Source: Rhizobium sp. CG5 (GTDB lineage Bacteria; Pseudomonadota; Alphaproteobacteria; Rhizobiales; Rhizobiaceae). From it: a stretch of DNA of 62,816 bases. Below, in pieces: positions 1 through 8,007 of this stretch; positions within the stretch are counted from its first letter, which is position 1, and each line of letters starts with the position of its first letter. The notes under the pieces were generated by a model. It searched no databases and had not been told where the DNA came from. It worked only from the letters and a program-made list of their open reading frames with translations. Both the position numbers and the translations under genes were made by a program. The stretch is from the NCBI RefSeq assembly GCF_023701945.1, contig NZ_JABAEF010000015.1, forward strand, positions 110,227 through 173,042, read 5' to 3'.

Positions 1-134
1 CCGCACGGCTGATGAGCGCCGTCGAGCGCGTGACCGAAGCGGGTATCCTGACCCCTGACGTGGGTGGCACCGCCAACACCAGCCAAGTCACCGAAGCCGT
101 ATGCAACGCAATCGCAGGATCGAATATCATCTGA
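1..134 (+). CDS. 3' end of tartrate / isopropylmalate dehydrogenase family gene (partial)
   Basis: Only the last 43 or so codons are inside the window; the frame enters at base 3 and stops with TGA at 132-134. The end contains GILTPDVGGTANTSQVTEAV, which matches the C-terminal helix region of NAD-dependent beta-decarboxylating dehydrogenases (isopropylmalate, isocitrate and tartrate dehydrogenases). Family assignment rests on this short stretch. The tctB-tctA genes start 40 bases downstream in the same direction, so a tartrate or related dicarboxylate catabolic operon is a reasonable inference, as in ttu-type loci. The exact substrate cannot be read from the fragment. Confidence 0.7.
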   Translation, partial: ARLMSAVERVTEAGILTPDVGGTANTSQVTEAVCNAIAGSNII

Positions 135-173
135 ACGGGAGGACCGTCAGGGGACGCCAGAGGGGAGGAGACC

Positions 174-641
174 ATGGCTACACTCGAAAAGTACACCCGG
201 AAAAACCTGATTGCCGGTGGCATCTTCATCGCCATCGCGGCCTCGTTCGCTGTGCAGGGTCTAAGATATGAGTTCGGGACCGCGACCCAGATGGGCCCGG
301 GCTTTTTCCCGGTGGTGCTCGCTTTCGTATTGGGCGCACTAGGCGTCGTCATCGGCCTTGATGGCTTGCGCAGTGAGCCGGAGCCGACCGATGGTTCCGT
401 GCCCTGGCGCGGGCTCGTCCTTATCTGTCTGGCACTTGCCATCTTTGCGGCCGGAGCCCGCGATCTTGGGCTCGTACCCGTCGTCCTGCTGTGCACGTTC
501 ATGACGGCACTCGCGTCTCGCCGAAACTCGCTGGTATCGGCGGCTATGATGGCCGCCGTCATCGCCACTCTTTGCTATCTGGTCTTCAAGGTCGGGCTGG
601 CAGTTGCCATTCCGACATTCGGGCCGGTTTTCGGACTATGA
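174..641 (+). CDS. tctB: TctB-family small membrane subunit of tripartite tricarboxylate transporter
   Basis: Predicted 155-residue membrane protein with about four hydrophobic segments, the usual size and layout of TctB. The N-terminal region has TATQMGPGFFPVVLA, a typical TctB feature (a Gly/Pro-rich GPGFFP after the first membrane segment). In tripartite tricarboxylate transporters TctB is the small inner-membrane subunit that works with TctA and a periplasmic binding protein TctC. An AGGGGAGGAG Shine-Dalgarno stretch precedes the ATG. The tctA start lies 10 bases after its stop, so the two are surely co-transcribed. No tctC gene is present in the window; it may lie upstream. Confidence 0.85.
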   Translation: MATLEKYTRKNLIAGGIFIAIAASFAVQGLRYEFGTATQMGPGFFPVVLAFVLGALGVVIGLDGLRSEPEPTDGSVPWRGLVLICLALAIFAAGARDLGLVPVVLLCTFMTALASRRNSLVSAAMMAAVIATLCYLVFKVGLAVAIPTFGPVFGL

Positions 642-651
642 GGTGCTCACC

Positions 652-2160
652 ATGATGGATCTGATCTCGAATCTTGCCCTTGGCTTCGAAACGGCTCTCA
701 CGCCGATAAACATCGTCTGGTGTTTCGTTGGCGTACTGCTCGGCACGCTCGTTGGCGTATTGCCCGGCATCGGGCCGACAGCGACGATCGCGATGCTTCT
801 GCCGATCACGTTTACATTCTCCCCGGTAACGTCCTTGATCATGCTTTCGGGCATCTACTACGGCGCCCAGTATGGGGGGTCCACAACAGCAATCCTCATC
901 AACCTGCCGGGGGAAAGTTCTTCCGCTGTCACAGCGATCGATGGCTATCAGATGGCCCGAAAGGGTCGTGCCGGCCAAGCATTGGCAACCGCGGCGCTCG
1001 GATCCTTCTTCGCAGGCTGCGTGGCAACAATGCTGTTGGCGATCGCGGCTCCGCCGCTTGCCTCCATCGCGCTCGAATTTGGCGCGCCGGAATATTTTGC
1101 CCTGATCGTTCTCGGGCTGCTCGTTTCGATCTCACTCGCTCACGGTTCGGTCCTCAAGGCGCTGGGCATGATCGTCATCGGCTTGCTGCTTGGGACGGTG
1201 GGCCAGGACATCTATACGGGCGAGGAGCGCTTCACGTTCGGTCGCCTGGAATTGTCGCAGGGGATCAACTTTGTTTCGATTGCTGTTGGAATATTCGGGG
1301 TCTCCGAAATCTTCCGCAACCTTCAGAACGAGCACACGCGCGAAATCGGAGTGAAACACGTCACGAACCTTTGGCTGACGAGAGACGATTTCCGGCGGAT
1401 TATCGGCCCTGTATTGCGGGGAACGGCGCTTGGCTCGCTTCTCGGCGTATTGCCGGGCGGCGGTCACGTATTGGCGTCCTTTGCCAGCTATTCGGTCGAG
1501 AAGAACCTGTCGAAAAATCCGGCCGAATTTGGCCATGGCGCGATCGAAGGCGTGGCGGGACCCGAAAGCGCCAACAACGCTGCGGCGCAGACGTCCTTCA
1601 TTCCGCTGCTTACCCTCGGCATTCCGGCCCATCCAGTCATGGCACTCATTGTTGGCGCCTTTATCCTGCAGGGGATCACGCCGGGGCCGGACGTCATTAC
1701 CAGCCAGCCGGCGCTGTTCTGGGGCATCATCGCATCGATGTGGATCGGTAACCTGTTGCTGGTGATCCTCAACCTGCCGCTGATCGGGCTGTGGGTGAAG
1801 ATGCTGACCATTCCCTACCGCATGCTGTTTCCGGCCATCGTCATCTTTGCCTCGATCGGATGTTATTCCATCAACAACAACCCCTTCGACGTCTATGCAA
1901 TCATCGTCTCGGGCATACTTGGCTACGTGCTGATCCGTGTGGGCTGCGAACCGGCACCCCTTCTGCTGGGATTCGTTCTGGGGCCGCTGCTCGAGGAGCA
2001 TCTCCGGCGGGCGATGATCATCTCCCGCGGCGACGCGACGGTGTTCGTCACAAACCCGATCGCTGCATCGCTGCTCGGCCTGGGTCTGGTCTGCGTAATC
2101 CTGGCGCTCCTACCGTCGATACGTTCCAAGCGCGATCAGGTGTTCGTAGAGGATGACTGA
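652..2160 (+). CDS. tctA: TctA-family large membrane subunit of tripartite tricarboxylate transporter
   Basis: A 502-residue polytopic inner-membrane protein, the normal TctA length. Family hallmarks are visible: GVLLGTLVGVLPGIGPTA near residue 30, YYGAQYGGSTTAILINLPGE near 75, and a second Gly-rich repeat LGVLPGGGHVLASF near 265. It carries the transport pathway for a carboxylate, coupled to an ion gradient, together with TctB and a periplasmic receptor. I chose ATG 652 rather than an in-frame start at 604, because 652 gives the conserved MMDLISNLALGFETAL start and has GAGGTG just upstream. Substrate is unknown; the neighbouring dehydrogenase fragment suggests tartrate or a similar acid. Confidence 0.9.
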   Translation: MMDLISNLALGFETALTPINIVWCFVGVLLGTLVGVLPGIGPTATIAMLLPITFTFSPVTSLIMLSGIYYGAQYGGSTTAILINLPGESSSAVTAIDGYQMARKGRAGQALATAALGSFFAGCVATMLLAIAAPPLASIALEFGAPEYFALIVLGLLVSISLAHGSVLKALGMIVIGLLLGTVGQDIYTGEERFTFGRLELSQGINFVSIAVGIFGVSEIFRNLQNEHTREIGVKHVTNLWLTRDDFRRIIGPVLRGTALGSLLGVLPGGGHVLASFASYSVEKNLSKNPAEFGHGAIEGVAGPESANNAAAQTSFIPLLTLGIPAHPVMALIVGAFILQGITPGPDVITSQPALFWGIIASMWIGNLLLVILNLPLIGLWVKMLTIPYRMLFPAIVIFASIGCYSINNNPFDVYAIIVSGILGYVLIRVGCEPAPLLLGFVLGPLLEEHLRRAMIISRGDATVFVTNPIAASLLGLGLVCVILALLPSIRSKRDQVFVEDD

Positions 2161-2799
2161 TGCCGGACATTTTCATGTCGGTGGGCTCCAAGGCGAGTTC
2201 TCAAGTTATGGGGTGTGGGAGCTACCTTCTTTCGCGAACGCCGAATGGTGTGATTATTTTCTATAATAAACTTTCGCCGCCCAGTTGCTGTAGCAGGCTT
2301 GCAGATCAAAGGCTTAACCGAAACAACTGGAACCGAAAGTTCGATTCCCGTCAAGGCGTTCGAAGTATCTGTGGACATCCACAGCGCGGCCTTATTTAGT
2401 TTGCCACGCGGCGCGGCATATCGGTCCCGGTTTCCGGCGTTGCCGTCGCGGCGCTAAATATAATGCGGCGATTCATTTGACCGATTTCTCTAGGGTGAAC
2501 GGCTTCAACGTACCCGCTAGATGTTGATTGCCACTGGTGACTGACCTGGTCCCAGGGCCGATTACTATCGAAAATCAACAGACCAACTGCCGCGCACCAC
2601 CGCGCGTGCGGCGTCAAATGCGTCCCGACCCTGCGGTCGATATCATCATTAACTCAGCACCTGAGGTACTGCATCATTGATAATTTTACGAAAAATTTAG
2701 GTTAATTGACGGTTTCCATTGTAACCTGTTCCATCGCAAGCGCAGATCGGTAAGTTGATTGGCATCAGCTTTTTCAATGAAACTGCCGGAGCGTTGCGC
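2161..2799. other. Intergenic region with no recognised gene
   Basis: About 640 bases between tctA and the acyltransferase gene. Short open frames exist on both strands but have no family resemblance, and the AT content rises toward 2660-2720. No strong hairpin with a T tract, no clear operator and no complete tRNA was seen. It may hold the tctA terminator and the acyltransferase promoter. Confidence 0.5.
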
Positions 2800-4011
2800 A
2801 TGACTATGCTTGCCACCACGAATAACTCACATGCAGGCAATTTAGCTTCGCTCTCGCATAAGAGCGTCGTGGTTACGGGTACTCGGATGCTAGGCCCCGA
2901 TATTCTGCGCTCGCTGGCGATCTTGCTGGTGATGCTCGTCCATTTGCCATTGAATGCCACGCCCGGAGTATTGGTGACCGTGCGCGAATATGGCTGGCTC
3001 GGCGTCGATATCTTCTTCGTACTGAGCGGCTACCTGATCGGCACGCAACTGTTCAAGGAAGTGACGCGCACGGGAGCAGTCGATTTCAAATCGTTTTACC
3101 TCCGGCGTGCCTTCCGCATCTTTCCAGCGTTCTTCGTGGTCCTTGGCCTTTATGCCCTGGTTCCGGTCCTTCGCGACAATCCGGCGATGCAGCCTCTCTG
3201 GAGGTTCGCCACCTTTACCGTCAATCTCGGGTTCGATCCGAGGGAAGGGAACGCGTTTTCTCAGGCATGGACGCTTGCTGTCGAAGAGCAGTTCTATCTC
3301 GTCCTGCCTTTGCTAGTTCTTCTCCTCTACAGACGCATCGGCACGGGACGGGTGCTTGCCCTCGCAGGGCTGCTGATGTTCGCCGGCGTCGTGCTGCGTT
3401 ACACGATCTGGGATATACAGGTTGGCACCCTTGTCGCAGAGGGCCAGTTCCGCCCCGCCTTTGCGACATACCTCCGAGATGTCTACTACCCGACATATAC
3501 CCGTCTCGACGGTCTGTTGTTCGGCGTAGTGCTTGCGGCCTCCCGCTTTTTCAAGCCTGAGCTTTGCAGGCAATATCTGCCGCCAAAGGTCACGATTCCC
3601 TCAGGTCTGATCTTTGTGATCGCGGCGCTCATCTGCTTCGTTGATCGTGGACCGCTTGCAGGACAAGGCATCTTTCCGGTGTTTCAGGCGCAACTCGGCG
3701 CGGTCGCGGGCTTTCCGCTGATCTCGATCGGTATTGCGCTTTTGTTCTGCGCTATGCTCGATCTTGAGCACTTTTTGAGCCGGTGGCCTGTACCGGGGGC
3801 GGCTCTCGTCGCAACGCTGTCCTACAGCCTTTACCTGACGCACAAGTCCGTCTTTCACGTCACGCGCCTTGTGCTCGGAGAGGAGAACCTGCAGGGAAGC
3901 TTCGGCTTTGTCGTCTATCTGCTTGCAAGCTTAGCCGTCGCGGCCGTTCTCTGGTTTTGCGTAGAGCGAACATTCCTGCATCTTCGGGATCGCATGCTTT
4001 CGTGGAAGTAG
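2800..4011 (+). CDS. Acyltransferase 3 family membrane protein (OafA/NodX-like)
   Basis: About 403 residues from ATG 2800, with around ten hydrophobic segments. The N-terminal half shows the acyltransferase-3 pattern: RSLAILLVMLVHLP (the catalytic-type His after TM1), then GWLGVDIFFVLSGYLIGTQL, then FYLRRAFRIFPAFF and QAWTLAVEEQFYLVLPLLV. This family acetylates or succinylates surface polysaccharides, lipid A, Nod factors or peptidoglycan in the inner membrane. An alternative start TTG 2755 is in frame, but ATG 2800 has GGAG eight bases upstream and removes a tail with no family match. No polysaccharide genes flank it, so the acceptor is unknown. Confidence 0.85.
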   Translation: MTMLATTNNSHAGNLASLSHKSVVVTGTRMLGPDILRSLAILLVMLVHLPLNATPGVLVTVREYGWLGVDIFFVLSGYLIGTQLFKEVTRTGAVDFKSFYLRRAFRIFPAFFVVLGLYALVPVLRDNPAMQPLWRFATFTVNLGFDPREGNAFSQAWTLAVEEQFYLVLPLLVLLLYRRIGTGRVLALAGLLMFAGVVLRYTIWDIQVGTLVAEGQFRPAFATYLRDVYYPTYTRLDGLLFGVVLAASRFFKPELCRQYLPPKVTIPSGLIFVIAALICFVDRGPLAGQGIFPVFQAQLGAVAGFPLISIGIALLFCAMLDLEHFLSRWPVPGAALVATLSYSLYLTHKSVFHVTRLVLGEENLQGSFGFVVYLLASLAVAAVLWFCVERTFLHLRDRMLSWK

Positions 4012-4091
4012 GCCTGCGCCGTATTAAAGACCCTGTATGTCGAGGCATTTAGTGCTATATTATAGATCTCTCATGCCTTGGGAGGGGGTCA

Positions 4092-4463
4092 ATGTGGAGC
4101 CGCAAGATTTTGATACTTCCGTTCGCGATAGCCGCTTCTGTCATTCAGGCCCGGTCGGCAGAACGGCTGCCATTTCATGTCTCGCATTTCCAGGACGATG
4201 TTACCGTCAATCTGACAGTAACATCGCTGCAAACATCACCCGTCCAGGACTACGACTTCGATGTGACCATCGGCCTAACGGAATTCGATAGCGCGGGTTC
4301 GATCAGGTACATCGACCAGGGAAGCCACGACGTCCGCGTAAAATGTGACGGCGCGGGCAAGGTCTTCGTCGGTGGGGCGGTTTACGTTCCAACGAGGGGT
4401 GTCGCCGGAAGTGACTGGAAAGAAGACCTGTGGAAATCGGTCTGCACCTCCCCGGTTTCATAG
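4092..4463 (+). CDS. Small secreted protein of unknown function
   Basis: Predicted 123-residue protein with a cleavable signal peptide (WSRKILILPFAIAASVIQARSA). The mature part is rich in beta-type sequence and has two cysteines, one near residue 93 (VKCDGAG) and one near the C-terminus (SVCTSPVS), which could form a disulphide. A strong GGAGGGGG stands 7-11 bases before the ATG. I do not recognise the family. Its last 82 bases overlap the 3' end of the convergent adenylate cyclase gene, so both proteins use the same DNA in opposite directions; the real extent of the end is therefore less certain. Confidence 0.6.
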   Translation: MWSRKILILPFAIAASVIQARSAERLPFHVSHFQDDVTVNLTVTSLQTSPVQDYDFDVTIGLTEFDSAGSIRYIDQGSHDVRVKCDGAGKVFVGGAVYVPTRGVAGSDWKEDLWKSVCTSPVS

Positions 4464-5731
4464 CTGACAGGCGATGCAAGATTTGCAGCGCGACGGATAT
4501 AGGCAATGTTGACCGACGCCCTCCTGCCGGAAATACTGACGCCATTGGTGTACACCCAATCATTGGCCCCAAACATACCCGGGACTTCTTCGATTATGCG
4601 GTCCGAGACTACGAGTGGCGATTTCAAAAGGCTGGCTAGAGCCTCCAGGCGTTGAGCGACATTGACGGCGTCCCCGATCACGGTGAACTCGTCGTGGAAG
4701 CCGCTTTCAATGACTCCGCCGAGAACGGTACCATAATGAAGGCCGATCCCCGCGTTCAGACAGGGGCCGCCCCTGCCAATGTTGTCGTTGCGCCACTCGT
4801 CGAGTGCAGCAGTCAAAGACAACGCGCAGGCTAATGCCCGCCGAGCATCGTCCGCCTTGGGCTTCGGCTGCCCGAACACCGCCATCACGCCATCGCCGAT
4901 GAACTTGTCAACCGTTCCGCCATAGGCGAACACCGTGCCGGCGACGATGTGCCGATACTCACCGAGGACACGGGCAAGCTCGCGTGCGGAAGCCGTTTCC
5001 GCATATGACGTGAAGTCGCGGATATCGATAAACATGATCGCCGCGTCCCGCCGCTCTAGGTCAAGGTTGGCACTGGCAGTCTGAAGATCGGCGACGACTG
5101 TTGGCGAGAAGAAGCGTGACAGGTTCATGCGCTTTTCCTCGATCCTTAACGCCTGCCTGATGGTGCGTTCGTGATCGCGCGCCAACAGATACACAGCCAT
5201 CGCAGTGAAGGCGAAACTCATGGTCAGGCCGAGGTCCTGATTGAAGAAGTTGGCCAGTAGTGTTCCGGGCGAGCTGGCGTGATGACGGAACGCCATGAGG
5301 GCAAGCATAAGCACCCATGCCAAGACCACGATCGTCGAAAACAAAACGATTAGCCTGCGCTCCAGCTTCAAGGCTACGTGGTTCAGAAGGATGAACGAGA
5401 CGACCAAGCTCGACGTCGTAAGGGCATGGTCTTCCGTGATCGGACTAGCCAGAATGTGCTCATAAAGGATCATCACGACCAAGGCCGCATCGAGCGCGAC
5501 GAACAGTGAACCGAGGTGTTTCTGTGTTGGGAAATAGACAGCCACCGCGACGGATGCCACGCTAACGATCAAATAGACCGAGCTGACGATGGCATGGGTC
5601 GTAAAACTGGCGAGACCGTCTCCAAACAGGAGGTTGGCGAACAGGATCGAAAGGACAACGAACCGTAGCGAGGCCGATCGTAGTTCCCGGGTGGAAGCAC
5701 TATTGCTGAACGGCGATGATTTCTGATCCAT
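4382..5731 (-). CDS. Membrane-anchored class III adenylate/guanylate cyclase
   Basis: 449 residues. The N-terminal 190 residues contain about six membrane segments (FVVLSILFANLLFG onward), followed by a cytoplasmic class III cyclase domain. Catalytic features are present: metal-binding Asp in AAIMFIDIRDFTSY and in DKFIGDGVMAVFGQ, and the transition-state Asn/Arg in VIGDAVNVAQRLE. A Lys (DKFIGDG) and an Asp (VIGDA) at the usual purine-selecting sites favour ATP, so cAMP is the probable product. It is downstream of the copper operon on the same strand but separated from it by a hairpin. Rhizobia carry many such cyclases; its input signal is unknown. Confidence 0.9.
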   Translation of the reverse strand: MDQKSSPFSNSASTRELRSASLRFVVLSILFANLLFGDGLASFTTHAIVSSVYLIVSVASVAVAVYFPTQKHLGSLFVALDAALVVMILYEHILASPITEDHALTTSSLVVSFILLNHVALKLERRLIVLFSTIVVLAWVLMLALMAFRHHASSPGTLLANFFNQDLGLTMSFAFTAMAVYLLARDHERTIRQALRIEEKRMNLSRFFSPTVVADLQTASANLDLERRDAAIMFIDIRDFTSYAETASARELARVLGEYRHIVAGTVFAYGGTVDKFIGDGVMAVFGQPKPKADDARRALACALSLTAALDEWRNDNIGRGGPCLNAGIGLHYGTVLGGVIESGFHDEFTVIGDAVNVAQRLEALASLLKSPLVVSDRIIEEVPGMFGANDWVYTNGVSISGRRASVNIAYIRRAANLASPVSYETGEVQTDFHRSSFQSLPATPLVGT

Positions 5732-5784
5732 TGATCCAGGTCTGTACGATCAGCATATGCCGATCTAAAAAGTTGAGGTCGGAA

Positions 5785-5815
5785 GGGCCGGGCCTTGGGA
5801 GGCCAGGCCCGGTCC
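5785..5815 (-). terminator. Probable terminator of the leftward copper operon
   Basis: A GC-rich hairpin directly follows the CusF-like stop codon on the minus strand. Its stem is CCGGGCCT (5788-5795) paired with AGGCCCGG (5805-5812), extendable by about three pairs, with a 9-base loop. A short T-rich stretch (CTTTTTAG on the minus strand) lies a little further downstream, so termination is plausible but not perfect intrinsic type. Confidence 0.6.
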
Positions 5816-5817
5816 CG

Positions 5818-6102
5818 TTACTTGACGTCCGTAACCGTGATTTTGCCCTCGACGCGCTCGGCGACGAACTCAATGTTGGCGCCTTCCTTCAGTTTTTCGA
5901 GCATGGCGTCGTCTTTGACGCGGAACACCATGGTCATGGCGGGCATCTCGAGGGATTTGAGCTCCTCGTGGATAATTGTGACTTTCTTCGCTTTGGCGTC
6001 GACCTTCTTGACGGTACCCTTGGTGAATTCCGCCGCGAAAGCGCCGGAAGAAAGGGCTACCGCGAGAAGGGCTGTCGAGGCGAATTTGATGATGGATTTC
6101 AT
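5818..6102 (-). CDS. Periplasmic CusF-like copper-binding protein
   Basis: 94 residues with a signal peptide (MKSIIKFASTALLAVALSSGAFA). The mature domain follows the CusF/YdeV small beta-barrel pattern: GTVKKVDAKAKKVTIIHEEL, then LEMPAMTMVFRV, which provides the Met residues, and a His (IIHEEL) that bind Cu(I)/Ag(I) in CusF. Such proteins shuttle periplasmic copper to RND pumps or oxidases. It is the last gene of a leftward operon after the cupredoxin, with a 21-base gap. A hairpin follows its stop. Assignment by motif is good; its partner pump is not adjacent. Confidence 0.88.
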   Translation of the reverse strand: MKSIIKFASTALLAVALSSGAFAAEFTKGTVKKVDAKAKKVTIIHEELKSLEMPAMTMVFRVKDDAMLEKLKEGANIEFVAERVEGKITVTDVK

Positions 6103-6123
6103 GTCAGGTCTCCTTGCGTCGAA

Positions 6124-6603
6124 TTATTTCTTGGCCACGGTAACGTCGCCGTGCATTCCGGCGTCGTAGTGGCCGGGAACAAGGCAGGCGATCTTGAAGG
6201 TGCCGTCATTGGTGAACTTCCAGATGATCTCGCCGGACTTTCCCGCAGCCAGACGGATCGCGTTCGGATCGTCGTGTTCCATTTCCGGGAATTTCTCCAT
6301 GACAGCCTTGTGCTCCATAACCTTGTCTTCTTGGTCGAGGACAAACTCGTGATCCAACTCGCCCGCGTTCTTGATCGCGAACACGACCGTCTGGCCCTTA
6401 CGGACCTTGAAGGTGTTTGGCGTGAAGATCATCTTGCCGTCGTCCGTTTCCTTCATGGAGACCCGGATGGTCTGTGTGGCCTCCGCCTTCTTGCCAGGCT
6501 CGCCGACCGCCATGGCAGCGTCATGGCCGCCTTCGTGTGTGCCGGAGGCGAGGACGGGTGTGGCTAGCGCCGCGAGAAATAGTGCGATCATTGCAATTTT
6601 CAT
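6124..6603 (-). CDS. Periplasmic cupredoxin-family copper protein
   Basis: 159 residues with signal peptide (MKIAMIALFLAALATPVLA) and a short His-containing linker (SGTHEGGHDAA). The blue-copper fold signature is at the C-terminus, IACLVPGHYDAGMHGDV, giving Cys, His and Met ligands in the C-x4-H-x4-M arrangement; the first His is in GELDHEFVLD. A type 1 copper site is thus expected. It probably carries copper or electrons for the multicopper oxidase encoded just upstream (41-base gap). A Met/His-rich stretch (VMEHKAVMEKFPEMEHDD) may hold extra copper. Lies within the copper operon running from 10176 to 5818. Confidence 0.88.
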   Translation of the reverse strand: MKIAMIALFLAALATPVLASGTHEGGHDAAMAVGEPGKKAEATQTIRVSMKETDDGKMIFTPNTFKVRKGQTVVFAIKNAGELDHEFVLDQEDKVMEHKAVMEKFPEMEHDDPNAIRLAAGKSGEIIWKFTNDGTFKIACLVPGHYDAGMHGDVTVAKK

Positions 6604-6643
6604 GATGTATTCCTTTGGTGGTTGGATTGGATCGAGCTGAAGA

Positions 6644-7993
6644 TCAGCCGTGCTTCATGGGCTTGGGCGTGATCTGGGTCTTTGCGTCCTTGGCCTTGGT
6701 CGTGTCGGGCAACTCGCCCGTCCACTCCCAGGCTTGCGTTCCGGGTGGGTTTTCGTACCAGCCAGGGTCGGTGTAATCGTCCGCCGCGATGCCCTCGCGA
6801 ACCTTGACCACGGAGAACATGCCGCCCATCTCGATGGGACCGTGCGGACCCCATCCGGTCATCATCGGAACGGTGTTCTCCGGAATTTCCATTTCCATCT
6901 CGCCCATGTCCGCCATACCGGCGGTTCCCATGGGCATGTATTCGGGCTGGATTTTCCTGATCTTCTCGGTGACGGATTTCTTGTCGACGCCAATGAAGGT
7001 GGGCACGTCATGGCCCATTGCGTTCATCGTGTGGTGCGACTTGTGGCAATGGATCGCCCAGTCGCCCGGATACTTGGCATCGAACTCGTAGGCACGCATG
7101 GCGCCGACGGGGATGTCGATGCTGACCTCCGGCCAGCGGGCTTCTGGTCGCACCCAGCCCCCATCGGTACAGGTCACCTCAAAGTCATAGCCGTGCATGT
7201 GGATCGGATGGTTGGTCATCGTCAGATTGCCGACACGGACGCGCACCCTGTCGTCCTTTGACACGACCAGCGGACTGATGCCGGGAAAGATGCGGCTGTT
7301 CCAGGCCCAGAGATTGAAGTCCGTCATCTCCATGACGCGCGGAACATAGGTGCCCGGATCGATGTCGTAACCGCTGAGTAGAAACACGAAGTCCCGGTCG
7401 ACGGGCATGAACTTCTCGTCCTTCGGGTGGATGACGAAGAAACCCATCATGCCCATCGCCATCTGCACCATCTCGTCGGAATGCGGGTGGTACATGAAGG
7501 TGCCGGACTTCACGAGATCGAACTCATAGACGAAGGTCTTGCCGACCGGGATGTGCGGTTGCGACAGTCCGCCGACGCCGTCCATGCCCGACGGCAGGAT
7601 CATGCCGTGCCAGTGGATGGTCGTATGTTCCGGCAGCTTGTTGGTCACGAAGATGCGAACACGGTCACCCTCGACCGCCTCGATCGTCGGACCTGGGGAC
7701 TGGCCATTGTATCCCCAGAGATGGGCTGTCATGCCCTCGGCCATCTCACGCTCGACGGGCTCCGCCACAAGGTGGAACTCCTTGACGCCGTTGTTCATGC
7801 GATGGGGCAGGGTCCAGCCGTTGAGAGTGACGACTGGGGTGTAGTCCGGCCCAGACGAAGGACGAACTGGGGTCTGTGTTTCGGCAGTTTCCATGATGGC
7901 AGCCTCAGGCAGGCCCATGTTGGAGGTCTTCGCCCAGGCGGCAGTCGAAACGAGGGCTGCGCCTGCGCCGAGCATCTGTCTTCTGTTGAACAT
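6644..7993 (-). CDS. Multicopper oxidase (CopA/CumA-type), Tat-exported
   Basis: 449 residues, starting with a twin-arginine signal (FNRRQMLGAGAALVSTAAWA). All four copper-binding motifs are readable: HWHGMILPSGMDG, FMYHPHSDEM, NHPIHMHGYDFEV and AIHCHKSHHTMNAMGH; the last contains the type 1 Cys-His pair with an axial Met. A Met-rich tail (TAGMADMGEMEMEIPEN) resembles those of copper-tolerance oxidases. The expected role is oxidation of periplasmic Cu(I) to less toxic Cu(II). It sits between the TolC-like gene and the cupredoxin gene in one operon. A second multicopper oxidase is encoded at 15187-16671. Confidence 0.92.
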   Translation of the reverse strand: MFNRRQMLGAGAALVSTAAWAKTSNMGLPEAAIMETAETQTPVRPSSGPDYTPVVTLNGWTLPHRMNNGVKEFHLVAEPVEREMAEGMTAHLWGYNGQSPGPTIEAVEGDRVRIFVTNKLPEHTTIHWHGMILPSGMDGVGGLSQPHIPVGKTFVYEFDLVKSGTFMYHPHSDEMVQMAMGMMGFFVIHPKDEKFMPVDRDFVFLLSGYDIDPGTYVPRVMEMTDFNLWAWNSRIFPGISPLVVSKDDRVRVRVGNLTMTNHPIHMHGYDFEVTCTDGGWVRPEARWPEVSIDIPVGAMRAYEFDAKYPGDWAIHCHKSHHTMNAMGHDVPTFIGVDKKSVTEKIRKIQPEYMPMGTAGMADMGEMEMEIPENTVPMMTGWGPHGPIEMGGMFSVVKVREGIAADDYTDPGWYENPPGTQAWEWTGELPDTTKAKDAKTQITPKPMKHG

Positions 7994-8007
7994 TCTCTTG
8001 TCCTTTC

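Noticed and set aside
1132..2001. 289-codon open frame on the minus strand inside tctA
   Set aside because: Gln/Arg/Asp-rich composition without motifs; it is an antisense shadow of a well-supported gene.
2336..2360. GTTCGATTCCCG, tRNA T-loop-like
   Set aside because: No acceptor stem, anticodon arm or D arm could be placed around it.
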